A DNA stretch of 64,000 bases from Legionella sp. PC1000. Lineage in GTDB: Bacteria > Pseudomonadota > Gammaproteobacteria > Legionellales > Legionellaceae. The notes under the pieces are model-generated. The model was not told the origin of the DNA, did no database searches, and saw only the letters and a list, made by a program, of their open reading frames with translations. The stretch is from contig NZ_CP059400.1 of assembly GCF_014109805.1 (NCBI RefSeq), forward strand, positions 1,954,001-2,018,000, read 5' to 3'. Positions 27,453 to 34,687 of the stretch are shown here, one piece after another. Within the stretch, counting starts at the first letter, position 1, and each line of letters begins with the position of its first letter. Both the position numbers and the translations under genes were made by a program.

Positions 27453-28316
27453 GTTCCGTGAACCAATTTTTTTAATTACTTGAAAAGTAGGCAGTTTTTA
27501 TAGTGAAATTCGATTGCGATCGTTAACAACACTAATGGAACTGCCTACATGTATAATAATATATCAGAACGAGTCTGGGATACAATTTATTCTTTTCTGC
27601 AAGGAGTAAAAGGATTGCACATTAAGAATAATGAGAAGACAAGATGCTTTGTGGAAGGAGTCTGGTATGTATTACGTACAGGCTGTCAATGGCGCCTGCT
27701 CCCGCCCTATTACGGACATTGGCGTAAAATTCACAAGCGATATAAAATGTGGTCAGATCGCGGCATTTGGACTGGCTTAATGTCTTCAGTTAGCGATGTT
27801 GATGATCAAGCCGTCATGATTGATGCCACCATAGTGCGCGCGCATGCGTGTGCATCTGGTTACGACAAGGAAGGGAATGATGCTCAGGCATTGGGGCGCA
27901 GTAAAGGAGGTTTTACCACTAAAATTCACGCTTTGGTGGATGGACTGGGGAATCCGATTAAGTTTATCCTGACCGGGGGACATCGAAACGATATTACTCA
28001 AGCAGCAGAGCTATTGAAGGAGCAGCGTGACACGATAGTTCTTGCAGATAAAGGATATGATTCACAGGCACTTGTTGACACACTGGAGAGTCAAGGCTGT
28101 ATTGCAACCATTCCGTCAAAAAAGAATGCGAAGAACCCAAGAAAAATCGATAAAGAGCAGTACAAAGAGCGGTTTTTAGTTGAAGCTTTTTTCTCCAAAA
28201 TCAAACACTTTCGGCGTGTTTTTTCTCGTTTTGATAAAACAACGACCGCTTTTTCCGGGTTCTTACATTTGGCCGGAGCGCTTATATGGATGCGCTAGAA
28301 AATTGGTTCACGGAAC
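27453..28316 (+). mobile_element. IS5-family insertion sequence with CTAG target duplication
   Basis: An 864-bp element with 18-bp inverted repeats (GTTCCGTGAACCAATTTT at 27453-27470 and its complement at 28299-28316), flanked by CTAG on both sides (27449-27452 and 28317-28320). The CTAG fits the YTAR target preference of IS5-family elements. It holds one intact transposase gene. It inserted at the junction of two convergent genes and changed the end of the methyltransferase coding sequence. Confidence 0.92.
27549..28298 (+). CDS. IS5-family transposase (single ORF)
   Basis: The 249-residue transposase has an N-terminal IS5-type domain (YVLRTGCQWRLLPPYYGHW) and a DDE core: Asp in AVMIDATIVRAHACA, Asp in TIVLADKGYDSQ, Glu in FLVEAFFSKIKHFRRV. 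Conserved GRSKGGFTTKIHALVDGLG is also present. Unlike IS427-group members that need frameshifting, it is one continuous frame. It is full length, so the copy is probably active. Confidence 0.92.
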   Translation: MYNNISERVWDTIYSFLQGVKGLHIKNNEKTRCFVEGVWYVLRTGCQWRLLPPYYGHWRKIHKRYKMWSDRGIWTGLMSSVSDVDDQAVMIDATIVRAHACASGYDKEGNDAQALGRSKGGFTTKIHALVDGLGNPIKFILTGGHRNDITQAAELLKEQRDTIVLADKGYDSQALVDTLESQGCIATIPSKKNAKNPRKIDKEQYKERFLVEAFFSKIKHFRRVFSRFDKTTTAFSGFLHLAGALIWMR

Positions 28317-29061
28317 CTAGAAGTTGAAGATACTTTTCACTTAATTCTTTTCGATGAGCGGGTGGTAAATATAAGGTTGTGGTTTGATTAATTTTTGAAT
28401 CTATTAAGTCCCTTAGTTTAATTTGCTCAATCCTAGGTTGTTTCATGGGAACTTGTGCTGCTTCATAAAGATAAGTGAAATGATCAGGGGTGTAGAACTT
28501 ATTTAGGTATTCAAATAAAACCTGAATTTTGCTCGTTTGATTATTATCATGCATTCCGAGGTTTGCTACTTGCCATAAAATGACATGTGCATTTGTATCA
28601 ATGTTTCTTTCATAGAGAAGCAGTTCTGTAGCATCCATAGTAAGGCATCCTTTATCACCTGGATCTATTTCTAAATCACTACATAGACAATCAAAAGTTG
28701 AAATTCCTGGGAGTATTATGGCACTTCCATTGTCTTCTTTTATTTTTTTTACAGCATTTAAGGCTGACTCAGAAAAGATTGTTGGATGTCCATAAAATAG
28801 AACACAAAGTACTATCCCTTTATTGTATTCGCTAATAATGTAGTTTGTGATGTTACTATAAGAATCTATTCGCTTATCACTATTGAAATAAAGTTTCTCT
28901 AAATTCTCAGCTTTTTTAGATTCACGTTGAATCCAAGACTTGAGATTATGCTCATTGACTAAATAGAGTACTTTGTCTGAATTTTTAATTATATATTTAG
29001 TTTCTTCAGTAAGATGCGAAACAGATTTTATTCCTGATCCACAAACTATTAGTTTTGACAT
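28282..29061 (-). CDS. Borosin-type peptide alpha-N-methyltransferase (tetrapyrrole-methylase fold)
   Basis: The 259-residue protein has the SAM-binding TP-methylase fold but matches borosin backbone N-methyltransferases rather than cobalamin enzymes. Landmarks in order: KLIVCGSGIKSVSHLT, KRIDSYSNI (Arg64 and Tyr68, matching catalytic Arg72 and Tyr76 of OphMA as I recall), LFYGHPTIF (Tyr90), ILPGISTFDCLCSDLEIDP, DKGCLTMDATELLLYERNID, and TLYLPPAHRKEL. These segments align with OphMA and SonM from memory. It lacks the fused precursor of fungal enzymes, so it would be a split type acting on a separate peptide. The last 11 residues (after YLQLL) come from the inserted IS; the original frame would have run on to a stop at 27393, giving 266 residues. 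Confidence 0.85.
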   Translation of the reverse strand: MSKLIVCGSGIKSVSHLTEETKYIIKNSDKVLYLVNEHNLKSWIQRESKKAENLEKLYFNSDKRIDSYSNITNYIISEYNKGIVLCVLFYGHPTIFSESALNAVKKIKEDNGSAIILPGISTFDCLCSDLEIDPGDKGCLTMDATELLLYERNIDTNAHVILWQVANLGMHDNNQTSKIQVLFEYLNKFYTPDHFTYLYEAAQVPMKQPRIEQIKLRDLIDSKINQTTTLYLPPAHRKELSEKYLQLLGSVNQFSSASI

Positions 29062-29064
29062 TAA

Positions 29065-29205
29065 CTATATAATTTCCACTATTTTATTGGAATCGGGTTG
29101 TGGCTCGGAACTCATTTCCTGAACCCTACACGCCAATTCTATATGTTTATTTGTATTTATAAATTCACTACCAACTGCATTTTCTATCTGCTCCAATAAA
29201 TCCAT
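29065..29205 (-). CDS. Candidate split-borosin precursor peptide (46 residues)
   Basis: This gene is too short to appear in usual ORF lists. It ends 3 bases before the methyltransferase ATG on the same strand, so the two are probably translated together. The start at 29205 has GGAG seven bases upstream; an in-frame ATG at 29217 lacks a ribosome site. The product begins with an amphipathic helix (MDLLEQIENAVGSEFIN and the following HIELACRVQEM), then a Ser/Pro/Gln-rich linker (SSEPQPDSN) and a short hydrophobic end (KIVEII). Leader, linker and aliphatic core at the C-terminus is what split borosin substrates look like (SonA, about 70 residues, is longer). No homology to a known precursor is claimed. 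Confidence 0.6.
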   Translation of the reverse strand: MDLLEQIENAVGSEFINTNKHIELACRVQEMSSEPQPDSNKIVEII

Positions 29206-29369
29206 TTTTTTCTCCATGAATCTAGTTGAGTTTATTGTATAAACAAAAGGGTTAAACGTATAGCTAATTTAAAAATTTAAACCAATCCTTTAAAAAATAA
29301 AAGACATTTATATTGCTCGCCAATACTCGATATGATGTAATAAGTGCACGAATCGAGTTATTCGAGAAT

Positions 29370-29714
29370 ATGGATATTAATATGAATCAAAATAATTTCC
29401 TCTCTAACAATACAAAAAGCAACAGAACTCTAAATATCCTCGAGGCCGCTAAGCTTTTAGGGGCTCATAAGGAAACTATTAGACGGATGGCTGCTAATGG
29501 ATTAATCCCTGCCGCAAAAATAGGTAGAGGTTGGCGTTTCATAGAAGAAGATCTTGTGGTGTATATTAGAAACAAGTACTCTACTTGTGATGCATCGCAG
29601 GGTGTCAATATAAGGAGTAATGGTATATGGCACTCTATAAAAGAGACGGTATCTGGTGGACCGATATTTACCACCAAGGAAAACGTATACGCAAAAGCAC
29701 TGGGACTGAAGTAA
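29370..29714 (+). CDS. Excisionase-like helix-turn-helix protein
   Basis: The 114-residue product has a MerR/AlpA-type winged helix: LNILEAAKLLGAHKETIRRM, GLIPAAKIGRGWRFIEEDL. This is the standard layout of excisionase-family proteins. I chose the ATG at 29370; the frame extends to a TTG at 29313, and an ATG at 29382 is also possible. Its 3' end overlaps the integrase gene by 88 bases in another frame, tying the two together. It probably directs excision or represses the integrase. Confidence 0.75.
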   Translation: MDINMNQNNFLSNNTKSNRTLNILEAAKLLGAHKETIRRMAANGLIPAAKIGRGWRFIEEDLVVYIRNKYSTCDASQGVNIRSNGIWHSIKETVSGGPIFTTKENVYAKALGLK

Positions 29715-30622
29715 GACAAGACGCTCAACGCGTACACGACCAGCTTAAACGTGATTTATGGAATGAGAAAACTCAGAAGTCCTTACCTAAAAAATCATGG
29801 ATGGATGCAGTTGTTCGATGGCTAGACGAATCCTCTTATAAACGAAGTTTAGAGATGGATAAAATGCACTTATTGTGGCTTGATCCTTATCTAAGAAAGT
29901 TTATGTTAGTTGATTTGGATAGAGATGTAATTGAATCCATTGCACAAAAAAAGGAAAAAACTGGTGTAACTTCTTCTACAGTAAATCGAATGCTGGAAGT
30001 AATTCGGGCAATTTTAAATCGAGCTCATAAACAATGGGGTTGGTTAGAATCTGTGCCAGTTATTCGGATGAGAAAAGAAGAAAATAGAAGAATACGGTGG
30101 TTAACTAAGGAACAGGCTGAACGTTTATTAAAGGAATTGCCTGAACATTTAAAATGTATGGCAGCCTTTACTTTATGTACTGGTCTACGTGAATCGAATG
30201 TTACTCAGTTAAAATGGAGTGAAATTTATTTGGATAAAGGACATGCTCTTATTCATCCTGATGAGTCTAAAACTAAAAGAGCAATTCCTGTTCCTTTGAA
30301 TAAAAAAGCTATTTCACTTATTCAATCCCAAAAAGGTAAACATCCCTTGTATGTATTTACATACAAGGGTAATCCTGTAACTCGATGTAATAATCATGCA
30401 TGGAGGAAGGCTCTACAAAGAGCGAATATTGATGATTTTCGATGGCATGATTTACGACATACATGGGCTAGTTGGCATGTGCAAAATGGAACGGCCTTAC
30501 ACGAGTTACAAGAACTTGGAGGATGGTCTAACTATGAAACGGTATTACGTTACGCTCACCTTTCAAGTGAGCATTTAAAAATAGCTGCAGAACGAGTTTA
30601 TGACACGTTTATGCCACAGTAG
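29627..30622 (+). CDS. Tyrosine recombinase / site-specific integrase
   Basis: The 331-residue integrase has an N-terminal arm-binding domain (ALYKRDGIWWTDIYHQGKRI), a core-binding SAM-like domain (about 55-150) and a catalytic domain with Arg188 in CTGLRESNV, His274 and Arg277 in WHDLRHTWASWH, Trp300 in LGGWSNYE at the His/Trp position, and the nucleophile Tyr309 in RYAHLS. An AAGGAG site lies 9 bases before the ATG. It ends 54 bases from the 3' end of tRNA-Arg(ACG), so that tRNA is the probable attachment site. All catalytic residues are present. Confidence 0.93.
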   Translation: MALYKRDGIWWTDIYHQGKRIRKSTGTEVRQDAQRVHDQLKRDLWNEKTQKSLPKKSWMDAVVRWLDESSYKRSLEMDKMHLLWLDPYLRKFMLVDLDRDVIESIAQKKEKTGVTSSTVNRMLEVIRAILNRAHKQWGWLESVPVIRMRKEENRRIRWLTKEQAERLLKELPEHLKCMAAFTLCTGLRESNVTQLKWSEIYLDKGHALIHPDESKTKRAIPVPLNKKAISLIQSQKGKHPLYVFTYKGNPVTRCNNHAWRKALQRANIDDFRWHDLRHTWASWHVQNGTALHELQELGGWSNYETVLRYAHLSSEHLKIAAERVYDTFMPQ

Positions 30623-30676
30623 ATGGTTTTTTATGACACAGTAAAAGACTAATGCATTGATTTTACTATGTTAAAA

Positions 30677-30753
30677 TGGCGCGCCCGGAAGGATTCGAAC
30701 CTCCGACCCCCTGGTTCGTAGCCAGATACTCTATCCAACTGAGCTACGGGCGC
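30677..30753 (-). tRNA. tRNA-Arg(ACG)
   Basis: A 77-base gene including encoded CCA. The acceptor stem pairs GCGCCCG with CGGGCGC; the anticodon loop is CTACGAA (anticodon ACG, normally read as inosine-CG); the T arm is GGAGGTTCGAATCCTTCC. It is transcribed after tRNA-Ser from a shared promoter. The integrase lies beside its 3' end, so the element on the left very likely uses this gene as attachment site and keeps it intact. Confidence 0.97.
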
Positions 30754-30759
30754 GTTGAC

Positions 30760-30849
30760 TGGCGGAGAGAGAGGGATTCGAACCCTCGATGGGATTTCTC
30801 CCATACTCCCTTAGCAGGGGAGCGCCTTCGACCACTCGGCCATCTCTCC
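30760..30849 (-). tRNA. tRNA-Ser(GCT)
   Basis: A 90-base class II tRNA with CCA encoded. The 5' end reads GGAGAGATGGCCGAGTGGTC, the anticodon loop contains GCT in CTCCCCTGCTAAGGGAG, and a long variable arm (TATGGGAGAAATCCCAT) precedes the T arm. It is the first gene of a two-tRNA transcript with tRNA-Arg, six bases apart. Confidence 0.97.
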
Positions 30850-30864
30850 AATCAATGGTTGCGC

Positions 30865-30892
30865 AGTATATCAGGTATTTTGATGCCGTCAA
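30865..30892 (-). promoter_or_regulatory. Sigma-70 promoter of the tRNA-Ser/tRNA-Arg transcript
   Basis: On the minus strand TTGACG (30892-30887) and TATACT (30870-30865) are separated by 16 bases, followed by the GC-rich GCGCAACC discriminator-like sequence typical of stringently controlled stable-RNA promoters. The tRNA-Ser 5' end is 15 bases downstream of the -10. Confidence 0.75.
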
Positions 30893-31267
30893 TATGCGTT
30901 ATCTATAAATTAAAATGGGATGCATAGGAAAGAAACTTTAAATACAGCAATATGAACTATAATTATCCAAAGAAGGGTAAATTGCTGTGTCAATCTTAGA
31001 GTATTCATTTTTTTCAACAAGTTAGTTTAATAATTTTTTATGTAATGCTTTATAAAAATTTCCAAATTTTCATGATTACTGCTACTCTTTATCATTCATA
31101 AATCAGAGCTGCTATCAGTGAAGAGGTATGGCGTTAAGTTAAAGGATCCGGGGTATCTCAACGGAAGTATGCTTCTCAATTTGGTAAAGAATAATTGAGA
31201 GTAATCTATTCTTTTAATGAAACATCGTTGCAGTGATGTAACCGCAATTTAAAAATAAGGAGGATCG
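30893..31267. other. Intergenic region between tRNA promoter and fatty-acid oxidation operon
   Basis: About 370 AT-rich bases between the divergent tRNA and thiolase transcripts. It must hold the promoter of the thiolase operon. An AAGGAGGA ribosome site stands just before the thiolase ATG. I see no further gene or repeat. Confidence 0.4.
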
Positions 31268-32587
31268 ATGAAACAGAAGTCGAATTTACATGGTCGAGAT
31301 GTGTATGTTGTTGATGGAAATCGAACACCATTTCTCAAGGCCAAGGGAATAGGTCCTTTTTCTGGATCTGATTTAGCGGTAGCTGCAGGGATGGTATTAT
31401 TAAATCGACAGCCTTTTTCTCCAACAGAGTTGGATGAAGTAATTATTGGTTGTGCAATGCCAAGTCCCGATGAGGCAAATATTGCGCGAGTAATTTCTTT
31501 GCGACTGGGATGTGGTGATAAAGTGCCTGCATTTACAGTGATGAGAAATTGTGCTTCTGGGATGCAAGCATTGGATAATGCAGCCATCCAAATTGCAAGT
31601 GGCCGTAGTGATTTGATACTTGCAGGGGGTACAGATGCCATGAGCCATGCTCCGTTATTGTTCAATCAAAAAATGGCATCCTGGTTGGCCAGTTGGTACT
31701 CTGCTAAGAGTATGGGCCAAAAATTAGGGTTAATCACACAATTTAGACCTAGCTATCTTGCTCCGGTTATTGCTTTGCTGCGCGGCCTTACTGACCCTAT
31801 AGTGGGTATGAACATGGGACAAACCGCCGAAAAAGTTGCTTACCGCTTTAATATTACTCGTGAACAAATGGATGAATTTGCCAATCAAAGCCATTTAAGA
31901 CTGGCAAAAGCCTATGACGAAAAGAGGATGTCGGAAGTATCACCGATTATTGGCTCTAAAGGACATATTTATTCACAAGATGATGGATTGCGAGCAGATT
32001 CAACCGTAGAAAAATTAGCGAAACTAAAACCATTTTTTGATAAAAAATACGGCATGGTAACTCCTGGTAACAGTTCGCAAATCACTGATGGGGCTTGTTT
32101 GTTGTTACTGGCCAGTGCTGATGCAGTGAAAAAATATGGTTTGCAGGTTATAGGCAGAATAGTGGATTCACAATGGGCCGCACTTGATCCTTCGCAAATG
32201 GGACTTGGCCCCGTACATGCAGCAACTCCTATCTTACAAAGACATAAATTAAAACCTGAAGACATGGATTGCTGGGAAATTAATGAAGCGTTTGCTGCTC
32301 AAGTTTTGGGTTGCGTTGCAGCTTGGAATGATGAGAATTATTGCCACACCCAGTTAGGTTTGGAAAAGGCCTGGGGAGGCCCTTCGCTCGAGAAGCTTAA
32401 TCGTGATGGTGGTGCAATTGCAGCAGGACATCCTATAGGCGCAAGTGGTGCGCGTATTGTATTGCACGTTTTAAAATCATTAGAACAGAGAAATGAGTCT
32501 CGAGGTATGGCTTCTATCTGTATTGGTGGAGGACAGGGCGGGGCTATGTATCTTGAACGAGTGACTGAGGTGAAAGGACATGAATAA
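31268..32587 (+). CDS. Acetyl-CoA acyltransferase (thiolase, FadA/FadI-like)
   Basis: The 439-residue thiolase cleaves 3-ketoacyl-CoA in fatty-acid beta-oxidation. The active-site cysteine is in TVMRNCASGMQALD, the NEAFAAQ motif follows, the catalytic histidine is in GGAIAAGHPIGASGARI and the second cysteine in CIGGGQGGAM. Length and N-terminal PDEANIARVISL resemble FadI more than FadA. It overlaps the next gene by 8 bases, so thiolase and multifunctional enzyme are co-translated. It lies in the core genome just outside the mobile element. Confidence 0.93.
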   Translation: MKQKSNLHGRDVYVVDGNRTPFLKAKGIGPFSGSDLAVAAGMVLLNRQPFSPTELDEVIIGCAMPSPDEANIARVISLRLGCGDKVPAFTVMRNCASGMQALDNAAIQIASGRSDLILAGGTDAMSHAPLLFNQKMASWLASWYSAKSMGQKLGLITQFRPSYLAPVIALLRGLTDPIVGMNMGQTAEKVAYRFNITREQMDEFANQSHLRLAKAYDEKRMSEVSPIIGSKGHIYSQDDGLRADSTVEKLAKLKPFFDKKYGMVTPGNSSQITDGACLLLLASADAVKKYGLQVIGRIVDSQWAALDPSQMGLGPVHAATPILQRHKLKPEDMDCWEINEAFAAQVLGCVAAWNDENYCHTQLGLEKAWGGPSLEKLNRDGGAIAAGHPIGASGARIVLHVLKSLEQRNESRGMASICIGGGQGGAMYLERVTEVKGHE

Positions 32588-34598
32588 TTACAAACATTGG
32601 GACTTGAAACGCGATAGTGACAATATTCTGTGGTTAGGCTTGGATAGAAAAGATACATCCATAAACAGCATTAATGAAGAAGTATTAGATGAACTCAACA
32701 GCCTTCTGCATGAAATTTCACAGGATAAAAAAGCTATAGGCTTAATTGTGCATTCAGCCAAAGAAAAAGGATTTATAGCTGGCGCAGATGTGAATGCTTT
32801 TTCAAAATTTGAGACTCCAGCCCAAGCAGTAGATTTCTTGCGAAAAGGACAAGCTGTATTTGCTCGATTACAGGCTCTGACAATTCCTAGCGTTGCGATG
32901 ATTGATGGTTTTTGCATGGGCGGCGGTTATGAATTGGCTTTGGCTTGTACCTACCGAGTTGCGAGTGATGAAAAAGATACTCGAATCGGTTTGCCTGAAG
33001 TGATGTTAGGTATCCATCCAGGTTGGGGCGGCTCTGTACGATTACCTCAATTGATCGGTGGTTTTAACGCTTTATCACAAATCATTCTTACCGGAAATGC
33101 AGTCCATGCGGTAAAAGCTAAGAGTTTAGGTATGGTTGATGAGGTCGTTCCTGTTCGTCAGTTAAAACGAGCAGCAGTTTATTTCATTAAAAATAAACCA
33201 CCAAAGCATAAACCTTCCTTTGTACAACGACTGACTAATAGTGCTTGGTTGAGAAAACCTATTGCTGCTTTAATGCGTCATAATATTGCGAAACGAGTGC
33301 GACGAGAGCATTATCCTGCACCTTATGCTATTGTTGATTTATGGGAGAAAGAAGGCGGCATAGGGGATAGGGCTTATTTGAAAGAGATAGACTCAGTGGA
33401 ACGTTTAGTATCTACTGGAATTACTTCAAAAAACTTAATCCGCGCTTTTACCTTGCGTGAACGCTTGAAAGGTTTTGCAAAAGGCAGTGATTTTAAGGCA
33501 AACCATGTCCACGTTATAGGTGCTGGCGTCATGGGGGGCGATATTGCAGCATGGTGTGCTCTACGTGGCCTGCGAGTCACTTTGCAAGATCAATCTTATA
33601 CTCAAATTGCTCCGGCAATTGGCCGTGCACATGCGCTATATAAGAAAAAATTGCGCAAGCCTCGTCTTATACAAGCAGCGATGGATAATTTAATTCCTGA
33701 TCCTGAAGGACATGGTATTGCTCGTGCTGATGTAATTATTGAAGCGGTATTCGAAAATCTTGCTGTAAAGCAAGAAATTATGAGAAAAGTTGAAAAACTT
33801 GCTAAAAAAGATGCCATTATTGCTACAAATACTTCCAGTATTCCATTGGATGAAATGAGTAGTGTCATGGTGAATCCTAATCGCCTTGTTGGAATTCATT
33901 TTTTCAATCCAGTTGCTAAGATGGACCTGGTTGAAGTAGTGAGTAGTACACAAACCTCCAAGAAAGTTGAACTTAATTCCTGCGCTTTTGTCAATCAAAT
34001 TGGCAAACTCCCATTACCGGTTAAGTCCAGCCCAGGATTTTTAGTAAATCGCGTATTAATGCCTTATCTCATGGAGTGTGTCCAATTGCTGGATGAAGGA
34101 TATAGTGCTGAAACTATTGATGAAGCAGCTTTATCTTTTGGTATGTTCATGGGACCTGTAGAACTTGCAGATACAGTGGGGTTAGATGTCGGTTTGGCTG
34201 TTGCTGAAAATTTAACAGCCCATTTTGGTGGAACTGTACCTCAAAGGCTGCGTGACATGGTTAAAGAAGGTAAACTCGGTCGGAAAACAGGTCAAGGGTT
34301 ATATCAGTACAAAAATGGTAAACCCATTAAAAAACAACCTAGTACGCCAATTCCTCCTCATATTGCAGATCGATTAATCCTAAGAATGGTTAATGAATCA
34401 GCTGCTTGTTTGCGTGAGGGAGTTGTTGCTGATGCAGATTTGCTTGATGCAGGTATGATTTTCGGCACCGGATTTGCTCCGTTCCGCGGCGGTCCAATGA
34501 ACTATGCTAAGGATTTTGGAGCAAATAATTTGGAAAATTTATTTAAGACCCTTGAGTCCAAGTATGGCGAGCGGTTTAAAGTAGACGAAAGCTTTTAA
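32580..34598 (+). CDS. Enoyl-CoA hydratase / 3-hydroxyacyl-CoA dehydrogenase (FadB/FadJ-like)
   Basis: The 672-residue bifunctional enzyme has an N-terminal crotonase domain (GFIAGADVNAFSKFE, DGFCMGGGYELALACTYRVA, GLPEVMLGIHPGWGGSVRLP), then an NAD-binding domain (VHVIGAGVMGGDIAAWCALRG) and the HCDH C-terminal domains (GIHFFNPVAKMDLVEVV, SSPGFLVNRVLMPYL, GRKTGQGLYQY). It hydrates enoyl-CoA and oxidises 3-hydroxyacyl-CoA, handing the product to the adjacent thiolase. It is somewhat shorter than E. coli FadB (729). The operon is complete as a two-gene unit. Confidence 0.94.
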   Translation: MNNYKHWDLKRDSDNILWLGLDRKDTSINSINEEVLDELNSLLHEISQDKKAIGLIVHSAKEKGFIAGADVNAFSKFETPAQAVDFLRKGQAVFARLQALTIPSVAMIDGFCMGGGYELALACTYRVASDEKDTRIGLPEVMLGIHPGWGGSVRLPQLIGGFNALSQIILTGNAVHAVKAKSLGMVDEVVPVRQLKRAAVYFIKNKPPKHKPSFVQRLTNSAWLRKPIAALMRHNIAKRVRREHYPAPYAIVDLWEKEGGIGDRAYLKEIDSVERLVSTGITSKNLIRAFTLRERLKGFAKGSDFKANHVHVIGAGVMGGDIAAWCALRGLRVTLQDQSYTQIAPAIGRAHALYKKKLRKPRLIQAAMDNLIPDPEGHGIARADVIIEAVFENLAVKQEIMRKVEKLAKKDAIIATNTSSIPLDEMSSVMVNPNRLVGIHFFNPVAKMDLVEVVSSTQTSKKVELNSCAFVNQIGKLPLPVKSSPGFLVNRVLMPYLMECVQLLDEGYSAETIDEAALSFGMFMGPVELADTVGLDVGLAVAENLTAHFGGTVPQRLRDMVKEGKLGRKTGQGLYQYKNGKPIKKQPSTPIPPHIADRLILRMVNESAACLREGVVADADLLDAGMIFGTGFAPFRGGPMNYAKDFGANNLENLFKTLESKYGERFKVDESF

Positions 34599-34625
34599 TT
34601 TACTTTTGGTATTTTTATGAAATAT

Positions 34626-34661
34626 GTAGCCTGGGTGATATGTAGCGGAAACCCAGGTTAC
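34626..34661. repeat. Palindromic repeat element (AGCCTGGGT type)
   Basis: GTAGCCTGGGT at 34626-34636 pairs with ACCCAGGTTAC at 34651-34661 (one G-T pair), loop of 14 bases. A second, similar palindrome with AGCCTGGG/CCCAGGCT lies at 38968-39001. It follows the fatty-acid operon and may end its transcript, although there is no strong T run. Confidence 0.6.
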
Positions 34662-34687
34662 GTCTTTATCTTCATCAGACTCTGTTT

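Noticed and set aside
30635..30672. Terminator or att arm between integrase and tRNA-Arg
   Set aside because: An imperfect stem (ACACAGTAAAA with TTTTACTATGT) is visible, but neither strand has a T run and its role in recombination cannot be shown from sequence.
30676..30927. 83-codon ORF over the tRNA genes
   Set aside because: It is the antisense translation of tRNA-Arg and tRNA-Ser; the GFEPPT-type and RDSNPR-type peptides are well-known tRNA artefacts.
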